This document shows positions 6,807-15,546 of a DNA stretch of 23,951 nt, in pieces. This DNA comes from Anaerolineales bacterium (lineage in GTDB: Bacteria; Chloroflexota; Anaerolineae; Anaerolineales; Anaerolineaceae). The translations under genes were made by a program, and so were the position numbers. Every line of letters starts with the position of its first letter. The first letter of the stretch is position 1. The notes below the pieces were generated by a model that had not been told where the DNA came from, made no database searches, and saw nothing but the letters and a program-made list of their open reading frames with translations. The stretch lies in contig JAGVAB010000043.1 of the NCBI GenBank assembly GCA_020060485.1, positions 1 through 23,951 on the forward strand, written 5' to 3'.

Positions 6807-9734
6807 ATGAAGATTAAAGAGCAAAGCGTCAAACGGCAGTTATGGTTAAGTCTGGGAGCGATCCTGCTGTTCGTGATGCTGCTGGGCGGTATGACCTTGT
6901 ATTTCACCGAAACCCTGTGGCAGAACACCAGCAAGTTGTACGACCACCCCCTGACGGTACGCAGGGCTATCGCCGACATCGAGACTGGTGTACTGCGTAT
7001 GCACCGCAGCATAAAAGACATTTACCTGGCGCCGAGCGAAGAAGAGATCCTGGCACAAATGCGGTTGATCGAGGCCAATCAGGCCCTGATCAATCAGCAG
7101 ATCGAAATCCTTAATCAACGCTACCTGGGTCCAAAAAGCGACGTGGAAGCCCTGCAGCGCTACCTCGCCGAGTGGGAGGTGATCCGGGCGGACAACATCC
7201 GCCTGGTGCGGGAAGGCCGCCTGGACGAAGCCATCCAGTGTTCACGCAGCACAGGACAATGCGGCGAACAGGTTGAAATTATCCTGCTGGCAATAAAAAG
7301 GATCAGCAATTTTGCCAAAAACAAGGCGGACGAACTCCACCTCCAGTCATACCAGAGCCACCAATCCATGCTGGCGGGGCTTTGGGTGCTGTTGGGCGGC
7401 ATTCTGCTGATGACAATCCTGATCAGCCTTGCGCTCGGCAAAAGGATCAATGAACCTTTGCTTGAATTGACCCACGCTGCACGGCAATTTCGAAGCGGCG
7501 ATACCAGTGCCCGCAGCCGCTACACCTCCGGCAATGAATTTGGCTTGCTCTCGGCTGCCTTTAACGATCTGGCCGCACATATTCAGGCCGAATTGCAAAA
7601 CCGCCGAAATCATCAGAGCATTGCGGAGCAAATGTTGAGCCAGGACGATCTGCACGCTTTTTGCGCAACTGTGCTGCGAGCCCTGCTGGAGCATACCGGT
7701 TCGCAGACGGGAGCGGTGTATTTACGCAATCAAAGCACAGACCTGTTTGAACAGTTTGAATCCATTGGTTTGCAGAAAAAATCCCTCGCCGCTTTCTCCG
7801 CCGATGGATTCGAAGGAGAATTCGGGCAAGCCCTGCTCAGTGGTGAAATCCAGCACCTTGCAGATATTCCCGAAGACACGCGCTGTGTCTTTTCCACCGT
7901 CAGCGGCGATTATCTGCCGCGCGAGATCATCACCATCCCCATCCTTTCCGGAGACACAGTAGCAGCTTTGGTCTCCCTTTCCAGTCTGAGGAGGTATTCC
8001 CCGGCTGCGCTGCAACTGGTGCATGATGTCTGGAGCGTACTGACCGCCCGCCTGAACGGTGTGCTGGCCTACCAGAAAGTGCGTGAATTCTCAAAAATTC
8101 TGGAGGACCAAAACCGGGAGCTGGAAGCGCAAACCAGAGAACTGGCCGCACAAACCGAAGAATTATCTGAACAGAACACTGAACTGGAAGTGCAGAAGAA
8201 ACAACTGGATGAAGCCAACCGCCTGAAAACAGTCTTCCTCTCCAACATGAGCCACGAACTGCGCACGCCCCTGAATTCGGTGATCGCCCTGTCGGGCGTG
8301 TTGGGACGGCGGCTGAAGGATGCGGTCGCTCCTGAAGAATACAGTTATCTTGAAGTGATCGAACGCAATGGCCGGCAGCTGCTGGAATTGATCAATGATA
8401 TTCTGGACCTCTCGCGCATCGAGGCCGGCAAGGAAGAAGTACGCCTTGCCTCGTTTTCGATCAACGACCTCATCACTGAAATTACAACCACGATCGAACC
8501 CCAGGCACAGGAAAAGGGCATTGATCTGCTGAATCTGGTGCAGGGTCAATCCCTGTACATTCAAAGCGATGAAGACAAATGCCGCCACATCCTGCAAAAC
8601 CTGATCAGCAACGCGGTCAAGTTCACCAACCAGGGCAAAGTGGAAGTCTCCGCCCGGCAAGTCAATGAGCATCTGAAAATCGATATCCGCGACACGGGCA
8701 TTGGCATCAGCGCCGAGCAACTGCCCTATATCTTTGATGAATTCCGCCAGGCCGACGACAGCACCTCACGCCAGTTTGACGGCAGCGGACTTGGCCTGGC
8801 CATCGCCAAAAAATACACCCAGCTTTTACAAGGCAGGATCGATGTGCAAAGCACATTGGGCGCCGGCTCCACCTTCACCTTGACCCTGCCGATGAATATT
8901 GGGGATGATAACGAAGATGAATTTCTTGACCGTGAAACCTCAGCAAGCATATCGGAACCAATCCCGGAAATGGGGAATTGTTTCAACAAAACCATCCTGC
9001 TGGTTGAAGACAGCGAGCCGGCCATCATTCAACTGAGCGACATCCTGAGCGAGCAAGGCTGCCATATCCGGGTGGCACACAATGGCCGTGAAGCGCTGGA
9101 ACAAATTGCGATGGAACTGCCAGACGCCGTCATTCTGGATCTGATGATGCCAGAGGTGGATGGCTTTGAAGTGCTGCGCCTGATCCGCAGCCAGGCGCGC
9201 ACAGCCAAACTGCCGGTCTTGATCCTGACGGCAAAACATGTGACCCATGAAGAGTTAAGTTTCCTGCAAGGCAACCATATCCACCAATTGATCCAGAAAG
9301 GGGATATCAACAGACAGAATTTGCTCAAGGCCGTCGCCAGAATGCTAACCCCTCCCAACCCTGCACCAAAACCGGTTGTTCTGGTCATCGAAAACCATAC
9401 CGATAATCAAACTGTGGTGGCGGCATTGCTGGCGGATTCCTGTCAGCTCCTTCAGGCAGTGGATGGAGAAACTGGCATTGCAATGGCCAGGGAAAAGCAG
9501 CCCGATCTGATCTTGCTGGATCTCTCCTTGCCCAAAATCAATAGCCTGAAAGCCCTCCAGGCAATTCGCTCCGCGGAAAAAATACGGCAAATTCCCGTCA
9601 TCGCCATGACCGCCCGGGCAATGAAAGGTGACCGTGAGGAGATCCTGGCCCAGGGCTTTGACGGCTACATCGCCAAACCCATTGATGCGGAAACTTTGCT
9701 GAAAACCATCCAGGAGATTCTGCATGGAAGATAA
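6807..9734 (+). CDS. Membrane hybrid histidine kinase: four-helix sensor-HAMP-GAF-HisKA-HATPase-REC-REC
   Basis: 975 residues; ATG 6807 with AGGTGG just upstream. TM1 is about 11-33, an extracytoplasmic helical domain about 34-187 (resembles four-helix-bundle MCP sensors; contains LYDHPL and MHRSIKD), TM2 about 188-210, HAMP about 211-265, GAF about 280-420, and a Glu/Gln-rich coiled coil about 425-475. HisKA carries His483 in MSHELRTP. The HATPase has NAVKF, DTGIGI and GSGLGLA. Receiver 1 has Asp778; its Lys is in an IQKGD context instead of KP, a variant I associate with this type of hybrid kinase. Receiver 2 has Asp905 and KPI, but its acidic pair reads E-N. The 3' end overlaps the next gene by 11 nt. 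Two Cys in the periplasmic domain (about 150 and 156) could form a disulfide. The ligand is unknown. Confidence 0.92.
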   Translation: MKIKEQSVKRQLWLSLGAILLFVMLLGGMTLYFTETLWQNTSKLYDHPLTVRRAIADIETGVLRMHRSIKDIYLAPSEEEILAQMRLIEANQALINQQIEILNQRYLGPKSDVEALQRYLAEWEVIRADNIRLVREGRLDEAIQCSRSTGQCGEQVEIILLAIKRISNFAKNKADELHLQSYQSHQSMLAGLWVLLGGILLMTILISLALGKRINEPLLELTHAARQFRSGDTSARSRYTSGNEFGLLSAAFNDLAAHIQAELQNRRNHQSIAEQMLSQDDLHAFCATVLRALLEHTGSQTGAVYLRNQSTDLFEQFESIGLQKKSLAAFSADGFEGEFGQALLSGEIQHLADIPEDTRCVFSTVSGDYLPREIITIPILSGDTVAALVSLSSLRRYSPAALQLVHDVWSVLTARLNGVLAYQKVREFSKILEDQNRELEAQTRELAAQTEELSEQNTELEVQKKQLDEANRLKTVFLSNMSHELRTPLNSVIALSGVLGRRLKDAVAPEEYSYLEVIERNGRQLLELINDILDLSRIEAGKEEVRLASFSINDLITEITTTIEPQAQEKGIDLLNLVQGQSLYIQSDEDKCRHILQNLISNAVKFTNQGKVEVSARQVNEHLKIDIRDTGIGISAEQLPYIFDEFRQADDSTSRQFDGSGLGLAIAKKYTQLLQGRIDVQSTLGAGSTFTLTLPMNIGDDNEDEFLDRETSASISEPIPEMGNCFNKTILLVEDSEPAIIQLSDILSEQGCHIRVAHNGREALEQIAMELPDAVILDLMMPEVDGFEVLRLIRSQARTAKLPVLILTAKHVTHEELSFLQGNHIHQLIQKGDINRQNLLKAVARMLTPPNPAPKPVVLVIENHTDNQTVVAALLADSCQLLQAVDGETGIAMAREKQPDLILLDLSLPKINSLKALQAIRSAEKIRQIPVIAMTARAMKGDREEILAQGFDGYIAKPIDAETLLKTIQEILHGR

Positions 9735-11532
9735 ACGCTTGACCATACTGGCAATTGACGACCATCAGGATAATCTGACCGCCATCAAAGCTGTGATAGG
9801 CAGCATTTTCCCTGATGCGCAGATATTGAGCGCACTGAGCGGGCAGCAAGGACTGGCACTGGCGCGCAGCGCAGACCCGGATGTGATCCTGCTGGACATC
9901 ATCATGCCGCGCTTGGATGGCTATGAAACCTGCCGCCAGTTGAAACGAGCAGAAGAAACCCGTCATATTCCGGTGGTCTTTCTGACCGCACTCAAGGCCG
10001 ACAAACAAAGCCGCATGCAGGCGCTGGAAGCCGGGGCGGAAGGCTTCCTCACCAAACCCATTGATGACGTGGAGTTAACTGTTCAGATCCAGGCCATGGC
10101 CAAGATCAAAGCCATGAACAAATTGCAGCAAAAAGAAAAGCAACGCCTCAGCACCCTGGTGAACGAACGCACAGCTGCCCTGGCGAAGGAACTGGAAGAA
10201 CACCGTATCGCCGAACAAAAATTGCGGCAGGTGCAAACACGCCTGGAACAAAGTCAGACCGCCACACTGAATCTGCTGGAAGACCTGAAAGCCGAGATTG
10301 AAGCTCGCAAACAAACCGAAAATGAATTGCGCGAAGAACGTCAGTCCCTGGCGCAAAAGGTGGATGAAAGAACAGCCGAACTGCAACATGCCCTGCGCAC
10401 CAAGGACGAATTCCTGGCCAACATGAGCCATGAATTACGTACCCCCCTGACGGCCATCCTGGGCATGTCTGAGGTCCTGGAAACCGAATTGCGCGGGCCG
10501 CTGAACGACAACCAGAAACACTACGTCAACAGCATCTATCAAAGCGGTCAACATTTGCTCAACCTGATCAACGACATCCTCGACATGGCCAAGATCGAGG
10601 CCGACCGCCTAACGCTGGAAAAGGAAGCCGTTTCCATCCAGGATGTTTGTGAAAACAGCCTGATGTTCATTCGGGAATCTGCTTCCAGAAGGTCGTTGAA
10701 GGTGCAGTTCGAAAAAACAACCAGTGTGGACAACATCGAGGCAGACCCGCGCCGCCTTAAGCAGATCCTGATCAACCTGCTGGGCAACGCAGTCAAATTT
10801 ACCCCCGAAGGGGGCACGATCGGCTTGCAAGTGGCAGGTGCCGCAGAGAGCAAGGAGGTTTGCTTCACCGTCTGGGATACCGGCATCGGCATCTCCAATG
10901 AAGATCAGCAGCGCCTCTTTCAGCCCTTTGTGCAGGTGGAAAGCAGTCTCAACCGGCGCTATGAGGGCACCGGCCTGGGGCTCTCTCTGGTAGCCCGGCT
11001 GACAGAACTGCACGGCGGCAGGGTGAATCTGGACAGTCAGCCCGGGCAAGGCACGCGCATCACGGTACGCCTGCCGCGCGGAACGGTGCCAGACAAGCTA
11101 AGAGCCCTTCATCAAACCGCCCCGCTGCCATCCCTGCCGCCCCATGAACTGTCCAGCAGACGACGTGTATTGTTAACCGAAGACAATCCGCTGACCGTTC
11201 AAACCATGCTGGCCTACCTGCAATCACGCAATTTTGAAACCCTGGTGGCCTACAATGGCCAACAGGCTTTGGAGATCGCAGAACAACAAAAACCAGACCT
11301 GATCCTGATGGACATTCAAATCCCGGGTATTGACGGACTGGAAACCATCCGCCGCCTGCGCCGCAATCCGCACACCGGTCAAATTCCCATCATCGCTATC
11401 ACCGCCCTGGTCATGCCCGGTGACCGTGAAAAATGCCTGGAGGCCGGAGCTAACAGCTATCTGAGCAAACCCGTCCGCTTCAAAGACCTTGAAAAAGACA
11501 TTTTGGCATTACTACCCCCCTTAACCCTGTGA
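9724..11532 (+). CDS. Soluble hybrid kinase REC-HisKA-HATPase-REC
   Basis: 602 residues, no membrane segment. An N-terminal receiver (about 5-130) has an intact acidic pair (IDDH), Asp58 (LLDIIMP) and Lys (TKPI). A long coiled coil (about 130-225) follows, then HisKA with His236 in MSHELRTP, HATPase with GNAVKF, DTGIGI and GTGLGLS, and a C-terminal receiver (about 475-600) with Asp530 and SKPV. This layout suits a relay node: it could accept a phosphoryl group from the upstream membrane kinase through REC1 and pass it on through its own His and REC2. The start ATG lies inside the previous gene (11-nt overlap) with AGGAG 7 nt upstream, so translational coupling is likely. The kinase core is a close paralogue of that in 862-3876, and REC2 resembles the fragment at 2-268. 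Confidence 0.92.
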   Translation: MEDKRLTILAIDDHQDNLTAIKAVIGSIFPDAQILSALSGQQGLALARSADPDVILLDIIMPRLDGYETCRQLKRAEETRHIPVVFLTALKADKQSRMQALEAGAEGFLTKPIDDVELTVQIQAMAKIKAMNKLQQKEKQRLSTLVNERTAALAKELEEHRIAEQKLRQVQTRLEQSQTATLNLLEDLKAEIEARKQTENELREERQSLAQKVDERTAELQHALRTKDEFLANMSHELRTPLTAILGMSEVLETELRGPLNDNQKHYVNSIYQSGQHLLNLINDILDMAKIEADRLTLEKEAVSIQDVCENSLMFIRESASRRSLKVQFEKTTSVDNIEADPRRLKQILINLLGNAVKFTPEGGTIGLQVAGAAESKEVCFTVWDTGIGISNEDQQRLFQPFVQVESSLNRRYEGTGLGLSLVARLTELHGGRVNLDSQPGQGTRITVRLPRGTVPDKLRALHQTAPLPSLPPHELSSRRRVLLTEDNPLTVQTMLAYLQSRNFETLVAYNGQQALEIAEQQKPDLILMDIQIPGIDGLETIRRLRRNPHTGQIPIIAITALVMPGDREKCLEAGANSYLSKPVRFKDLEKDILALLPPLTL

Positions 11533-11545
11533 TGAGGTGCAAACC

Positions 11546-12898
11546 ATGATCCCTGCCAGTAAAATCCTGATCGCCGATGACAATCCATCCATCCGTGAGT
11601 ACCTCAACGGATTGTTGATGAATGACGCCTATGAGCTTGTCTTCGCGGAAGATGGGGCCCAGGCTTTTGAACGCGTTCAATCCGCCCAACCCGACTTGAT
11701 CCTGCTGGATGTGATGATGCCCAAAATGAACGGGGTGGAAGTGTGCCGTCTGATCCGCCAGGACCCCAGGCTGGCAGAAATGCCAATCATCATGATTACA
11801 GCTCTGGATGACCGCAACTCTCGTTTGCAGGGTCTGCAAGCCGGGGCGGATGATTTCATCTCCAAACCATTTGATGCCCAGGAATTGATGGCGCGGATCA
11901 ACACCATCACCCGCTTGAATCGTTATCGACGGCTGAATGAGGAACGGGCGAAGTTTGAGCAACTGGTCAAATTTTCCCCGGACGGGATCGTCATCCTGAA
12001 CGCCCAGGGAGAGATATTAATGGCAAACCCGGCTTTCATGCACATGACGGGAACTGTCCTGGAAAATCAGGTGAATAGCCAAAGGATCGAAGCCTTTCTT
12101 GACCCAACCGATGGCGTGCAGATACACCTCAAACTGGCCGAGATGTTTTCCGGCCGGCTGGAAACGCTGCGTCTGGAATCAACACTGCGCCAGTCCGAAG
12201 GCAAAAGGATTCCCATTGAGACCCACGCCAGTCTGACACAATGGGAAGATGGACAGGCTGCCCAACTCATCATGCACGACATCACCAACCGTAAACAATC
12301 CGAAGAAAAGCTCCACCAGGCACATGAGGAGTTGAAAACCGCCTACAACGCCACCATCGAAGGCTGGGCACTAACCCTGGAGCTGCGTGACATTGAAACC
12401 TCCGGCCACAGCCGGAGAGTGACCGACTGGGCCATGAAGCTGGCTCAACTGATGGGCTTCAAGGACGAGGCGCTAAACGATTTCTACCGCGGAGCCACCC
12501 TGCATGATATTGGCAAGATCGGCATTCCCGACAGCATCCTGTTAAAACCCGACCGGCTGACGGAAACAGAAATGAACCTGATGCGCCAGCATACCCAATA
12601 TGCGTTCAAGGTACTCTCCAATGTTGGATTCACTGGCCCGGTGGTGGATATTCCCCACTACCACCATGAAAAATGGGACGGCAGCGGCTACCCGCAAGGT
12701 TTGAAGGGCGAAGAAATTCCGCTTTCGGCGCGCATTTTCGCCATTGTGGATGTGTGGGATGCCCTCAGCTCGGACCGGCCTTACCGCCCTGCGTGGTCCA
12801 ACGATAAGGTTTTGGACTATCTTTACGATGAATCAGGCAAACATTTCGACCCGGAAGTCGTGCAAACCTTTTTGGAACTGCTGCAAAAGGAAAGCTGA
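11546..12898 (+). CDS. REC-PAS-HD-GYP response regulator, predicted c-di-GMP phosphodiesterase
   Basis: About 450 residues. The receiver (5-120) has ADDN, Asp55 in LLDVMMP and SKPF. A PAS domain spans about 130-250. The HD-GYP domain spans about 265-445 with H320-D321 in HDIGKIGIPD, then HHEKWDGSGYP from H373, and D.WDALSSDRPYR. All landmark metal-binding and GYP residues are present, so it should hydrolyse cyclic di-GMP (family knowledge), with activity controlled by phosphorylation of Asp55 and by PAS input. I chose ATG 11546 because GAGG at 11534-11537 is well spaced for it; a GTG at 11537 in the same frame lacks its own ribosome site. It starts 13 nt after the REC-kinase-REC gene and is the likely output of the relay. 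Confidence 0.93.
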   Translation: MIPASKILIADDNPSIREYLNGLLMNDAYELVFAEDGAQAFERVQSAQPDLILLDVMMPKMNGVEVCRLIRQDPRLAEMPIIMITALDDRNSRLQGLQAGADDFISKPFDAQELMARINTITRLNRYRRLNEERAKFEQLVKFSPDGIVILNAQGEILMANPAFMHMTGTVLENQVNSQRIEAFLDPTDGVQIHLKLAEMFSGRLETLRLESTLRQSEGKRIPIETHASLTQWEDGQAAQLIMHDITNRKQSEEKLHQAHEELKTAYNATIEGWALTLELRDIETSGHSRRVTDWAMKLAQLMGFKDEALNDFYRGATLHDIGKIGIPDSILLKPDRLTETEMNLMRQHTQYAFKVLSNVGFTGPVVDIPHYHHEKWDGSGYPQGLKGEEIPLSARIFAIVDVWDALSSDRPYRPAWSNDKVLDYLYDESGKHFDPEVVQTFLELLQKES

Positions 12899-12910
12899 AA
12901 GACACCCCGC

Positions 12911-12931
12911 AGCGGCAAAAGCCGCTATAAT
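12911..12931 (+). promoter_or_regulatory. Small hairpin followed by a TATAAT box
   Basis: AGCGGC-AAAA-GCCGCT (12911-12926) is a perfect 6-bp hairpin without a T-run. TATAAT (12926-12931) is a perfect -10 match, but no good -35 lies about 17 nt upstream. It could give the RSH gene its own promoter with a leader of about 50 nt. Weak evidence. Confidence 0.25.
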
Positions 12932-12988
12932 TGGTCTCAATTCGCCGTTCCCCAAAAGAGATGCCCGGTGAAAGAATTGAGGCTGCCC

Positions 12989-14845
12989 ATGATCACGGTT
13001 CATAAAATCATCGAGACCCGCCCAGACCTGACCAGCGAGTTTGAACCAGGTCATTTCGAGGCGCGCACAGAGAACATCGCCCGCGCCTATGCCTGGGGAC
13101 AACAAGTTCATGCCGGTCAAAAACGCATGAGCGGGGAACCATATTTTGAAACCCACTGCACCTGGGTAGCCGCCTTGATCGATAAACTGGTCAACAACGA
13201 GGCCTGGACGATCGCCGCCTTGCTGCATGATGCCATTGAAGATCAGGACGAAAGCCTGGATCAGGTAAGGCAGCTTTTCCCCGGCAGGCTGGGTGAAGAG
13301 ATCGCATACCTGGTGGATGGGGTTACCAAGATCAGTCAGCCGCGCGACGGGCGCTCGCGTGAAATCGAGACCCTGCGCAAGATCGCCCGCTTTCAGGACC
13401 CCGGCGTATTCGTAATCAAGCTGGCCGACAAAAGTCACAACCTGCTCACCCTGGCTCACATGCCGCCTGACAAACAGATTGCCAAAGCCACAGAAGCCAT
13501 CCGCGCCTATGGTAAACTGGCCGGCATTCTCAATTGTTACCGCTGGCGGCGCTGGATCGAGGACATGGCTTTCCCGTATGCCGAACCGGAGACCTATGCC
13601 TTTGTCAAGGCCAAGATCGACTGTGACCCGCGCCTGCAGCCGGGCTTCGTCAACCCCATGATGGAACGATTGGGCAAATTGATGGAGGAAGCCGGACTGG
13701 ATGGCGAAATGCGCATCATGGTGGATGGCTACTGGCAAGCATGGACCAAACTGCGGCGCATGGCACGTGCCCGAAAATCTTCGATGAACAGCTTTGCCGC
13801 CCTGAATGACGTCATCAGCTTCCGCATGGTCATCCACAGCACAGATGAAAATGATTGCTACACCATGATCTCACGGGTCAACCGTTTTTTTGGAAAGTAT
13901 CTCGACAGCAATCGATTCGATGATTTCATCGCCAATCCCCAGAATGGATACCGGGCACTGCAAATCACCGCCTGGTTGCCAGAGCTGGGTGCGCTGGAAG
14001 TGGCGATCGCCACAGAAGACATGGAAGGGGAAAATGTCTGGGGAGTGGTGCACGCCCTGCGCACCGGCCGGGACATCAGCTCTTACCGCCCGGTGGAGAT
14101 CCTGACACCCACTGGCGGCGCACGTTTTGTACCGGAAGGCTCCACTGTGCTGGATGCGGTGGCTTCCATCCAGCAGGAACTGCTGCTGGACAAGATCAGT
14201 GCGGTGGAAGTGAACGGCGGCCTGGCAAAATTATCCGACCAGGTGCGGCCTGGTGATGTGGTGGAAGTCATCACCGCCGGTGAACGCATCACCCCCCACG
14301 AAAGCTGGCTGGACTTTGTTAACCTGTCCACGGAGCGCATCCTGCGCAGCGTTTTGGCCCGCGAAGCGCTTAAGCGGGATGCCCAGCAAGGACGGGTGCA
14401 AATGACCGCCGCCCTGTCGGCGCGCGGCATTCTCAACCTGGAAGACGTGCAGGCCCTGGACCCCGACCGGGTGGACCATCTGCTGGAAGAGCTGGCCTGC
14501 GCCGGCCTGGATGATCTCCATGCTGCCGTGGGCAATGGCGCCATCCGTCTGAAGGATGTTGAGACAAAACTGGATGAAACCGGGATCTCACGCGAAGCCT
14601 TGAATTGGACAACGATCAAGATCATCATCAGCCCGGAAGGCAACAAACCGGGTGTGCTGGCCGAGATGGCAGCCATGATCGCCTTCGCCGGCGGCGACAT
14701 TCTGCGCTCGGTGAATAATCCCCTGCCCAATGGCGGATTCTCCATGCGTTTTGTGGTACGAAAATTGACCGAAGAAAAATGTCTGCGCCTGCAAGAGAAC
14801 TATGCCGAATGCAAGGTGGATATAAAATCCTTTGAGATCGTCTGA
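12989..14845 (+). CDS. RelA/SpoT-family protein: HD hydrolase, degenerate synthetase, TGS, ACT
   Basis: About 618 residues, shorter than the usual 700-plus of long Rel proteins. The HD domain has the family landmarks SGEPYF.TH, H80-D81..E84-D85 (LLHDAIED), LVDGVTK and LADKSHN, so (p)ppGpp hydrolysis looks possible. The synthetase fold is recognisable but eroded: the usual GR.K..YSIY.KM reads GYWQAWTKLRRM; RFKDYIA reads RFDDFIA; NGYQSLH reads NGYRALQ (319-325); and EVQIRT reads EVAIAT (337-342). The Mg-ligand positions D274 and E337 persist. A TGS domain (about 357-415) and C-terminal ACT domain (about 540-618) follow; I see no Cys-rich zinc-finger segment between them. I chose ATG 12989 because GAGG at 12979-12982 is 6 nt upstream; GTG 12968 is the alternative. 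Inference: mainly a hydrolase or regulatory protein. Confidence 0.88.
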   Translation: MITVHKIIETRPDLTSEFEPGHFEARTENIARAYAWGQQVHAGQKRMSGEPYFETHCTWVAALIDKLVNNEAWTIAALLHDAIEDQDESLDQVRQLFPGRLGEEIAYLVDGVTKISQPRDGRSREIETLRKIARFQDPGVFVIKLADKSHNLLTLAHMPPDKQIAKATEAIRAYGKLAGILNCYRWRRWIEDMAFPYAEPETYAFVKAKIDCDPRLQPGFVNPMMERLGKLMEEAGLDGEMRIMVDGYWQAWTKLRRMARARKSSMNSFAALNDVISFRMVIHSTDENDCYTMISRVNRFFGKYLDSNRFDDFIANPQNGYRALQITAWLPELGALEVAIATEDMEGENVWGVVHALRTGRDISSYRPVEILTPTGGARFVPEGSTVLDAVASIQQELLLDKISAVEVNGGLAKLSDQVRPGDVVEVITAGERITPHESWLDFVNLSTERILRSVLAREALKRDAQQGRVQMTAALSARGILNLEDVQALDPDRVDHLLEELACAGLDDLHAAVGNGAIRLKDVETKLDETGISREALNWTTIKIIISPEGNKPGVLAEMAAMIAFAGGDILRSVNNPLPNGGFSMRFVVRKLTEEKCLRLQENYAECKVDIKSFEIV

Positions 14846-15179
14846 TCCCCGCTTAAAGCGCTCCCTCCCCTTTCGGGGAGGGAGAAAAAAGGTGGTTGCT
14901 GTAAAGAAAATTTCAATGTCTACCGTGAGAAGAATGAGAGCGGAAAGAAGCTGTGATGCTGGCTGCAATGTAGCTGCCACGAAGCTGCGATGTTCACACG
15001 GTATTCCACCTGTTTCAAACCAATAAAGTGTATCTTTTCCACAAACCAGAATAATGCCGATTACATACCAATAAACCAATAATTATTTATCTTGTATCTA
15101 CCATTATTCTGATTAAGAGTATATCAGCTTCTCATGAAATTTTAACCTACGATGTCTTTACATTTTTGAAAGGTGGCAT
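14846..15179. other. Intergenic stretch of 334 bp between RSH gene and small Cys protein
   Basis: It begins with a perfect GC-rich hairpin (separate entry). The rest becomes AT-rich toward the right and probably contains the promoter of the gene at 15180, but I cannot fix -35 and -10 boxes with confidence. ACCAATAA occurs three times (15019, 15067, 15075). The open frame 14832-15026 runs through the hairpin and shows no recognisable protein, so I do not call it a gene. Confidence 0.5.
14861..14884. repeat. Perfect 10-bp GC-rich hairpin after the RSH gene
   Basis: CTCCCTCCCC (14861-14870), loop TTTC, GGGGAGGGAG (14875-14884), followed by six A. It lies 16 nt after the RSH stop. On the + strand it is followed by A rather than T, so it is not a textbook intrinsic terminator, although a hairpin this stable may still end or protect the transcript. 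The arms resemble those of the palindromes near 23706-23867, which suggests a dispersed repeat family. Confidence 0.6.
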
Positions 15180-15494
15180 ATGTCCAAAGCCAGGATTGAA
15201 CCAGGGGTTTGCGGTTTCAGCACCACAGTGAACGTCATCAAAGTTGACAAACGCCGCTGCACCATCCAAATCGAAAGCGAATGCCCGCACATCCAGCAGC
15301 TTGCCGCAGCCTTAAGCGAAGTTGACCCATTTCAGGAGATCTCGTTTCGCGGTGAGGGTCCCCGAACGCTCAGTCTAGGTGCACAATACTGTCAGCATCC
15401 CGCTTGTCCGGTGCCGGTGGGAATCATCAAAGCCATAGAGGTGGAAGCCGGATTGGCCTTGCCGCGGGATGTTGAGATCAAGCTGGAAAAATGA
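15180..15494 (+). CDS. Small conserved Cys-containing protein (DUF6951-like), function unknown
   Basis: A 104-residue protein preceded by AAAGGTGG. It opens with EPGVCGFSTTV, continues with IESECPHI, and ends with YCQHPACPVP followed by GIIKAIEVEAGLALP. I recognise this as a small family seen in anaerobic bacteria and methanogens (matching my memory of DUF6951; a domain search should confirm). Cys11, Cys35, Cys71, His73 and Cys76 sit in the conserved blocks and could bind a metal or cluster; Cys27 is extra. No signal peptide or membrane segment is present, so it is probably cytoplasmic. It stands alone between a 334-bp upstream gap and the convergent importer operon, so the context gives no function. 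The length fits the family. Confidence 0.75.
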   Translation: MSKARIEPGVCGFSTTVNVIKVDKRRCTIQIESECPHIQQLAAALSEVDPFQEISFRGEGPRTLSLGAQYCQHPACPVPVGIIKAIEVEAGLALPRDVEIKLEK

Positions 15495-15546
15495 AGCTGG
15501 TATGGATCACAGCCATGCCGGGAACCGTTCCACCCCAAAAGCCTCT

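Noticed and set aside
9001..9350. First receiver of the membrane hybrid kinase as degenerate because the Lys-Pro motif is missing
   Set aside because: The Lys is present in an IQKGD context, a variant I know from this kinase type, and Asp778 and the acidic pair are intact.
14861..14890. Hairpin after the RSH gene as an intrinsic terminator
   Set aside because: It is followed by A-run on the + strand, and the - strand side has no T-run either; kept as a repeat instead.
14832..15026. Small open frame after the RSH gene (+)
   Set aside because: It overlaps the RSH end and crosses the perfect hairpin; the product is basic and unlike any family I know; no ribosome site.
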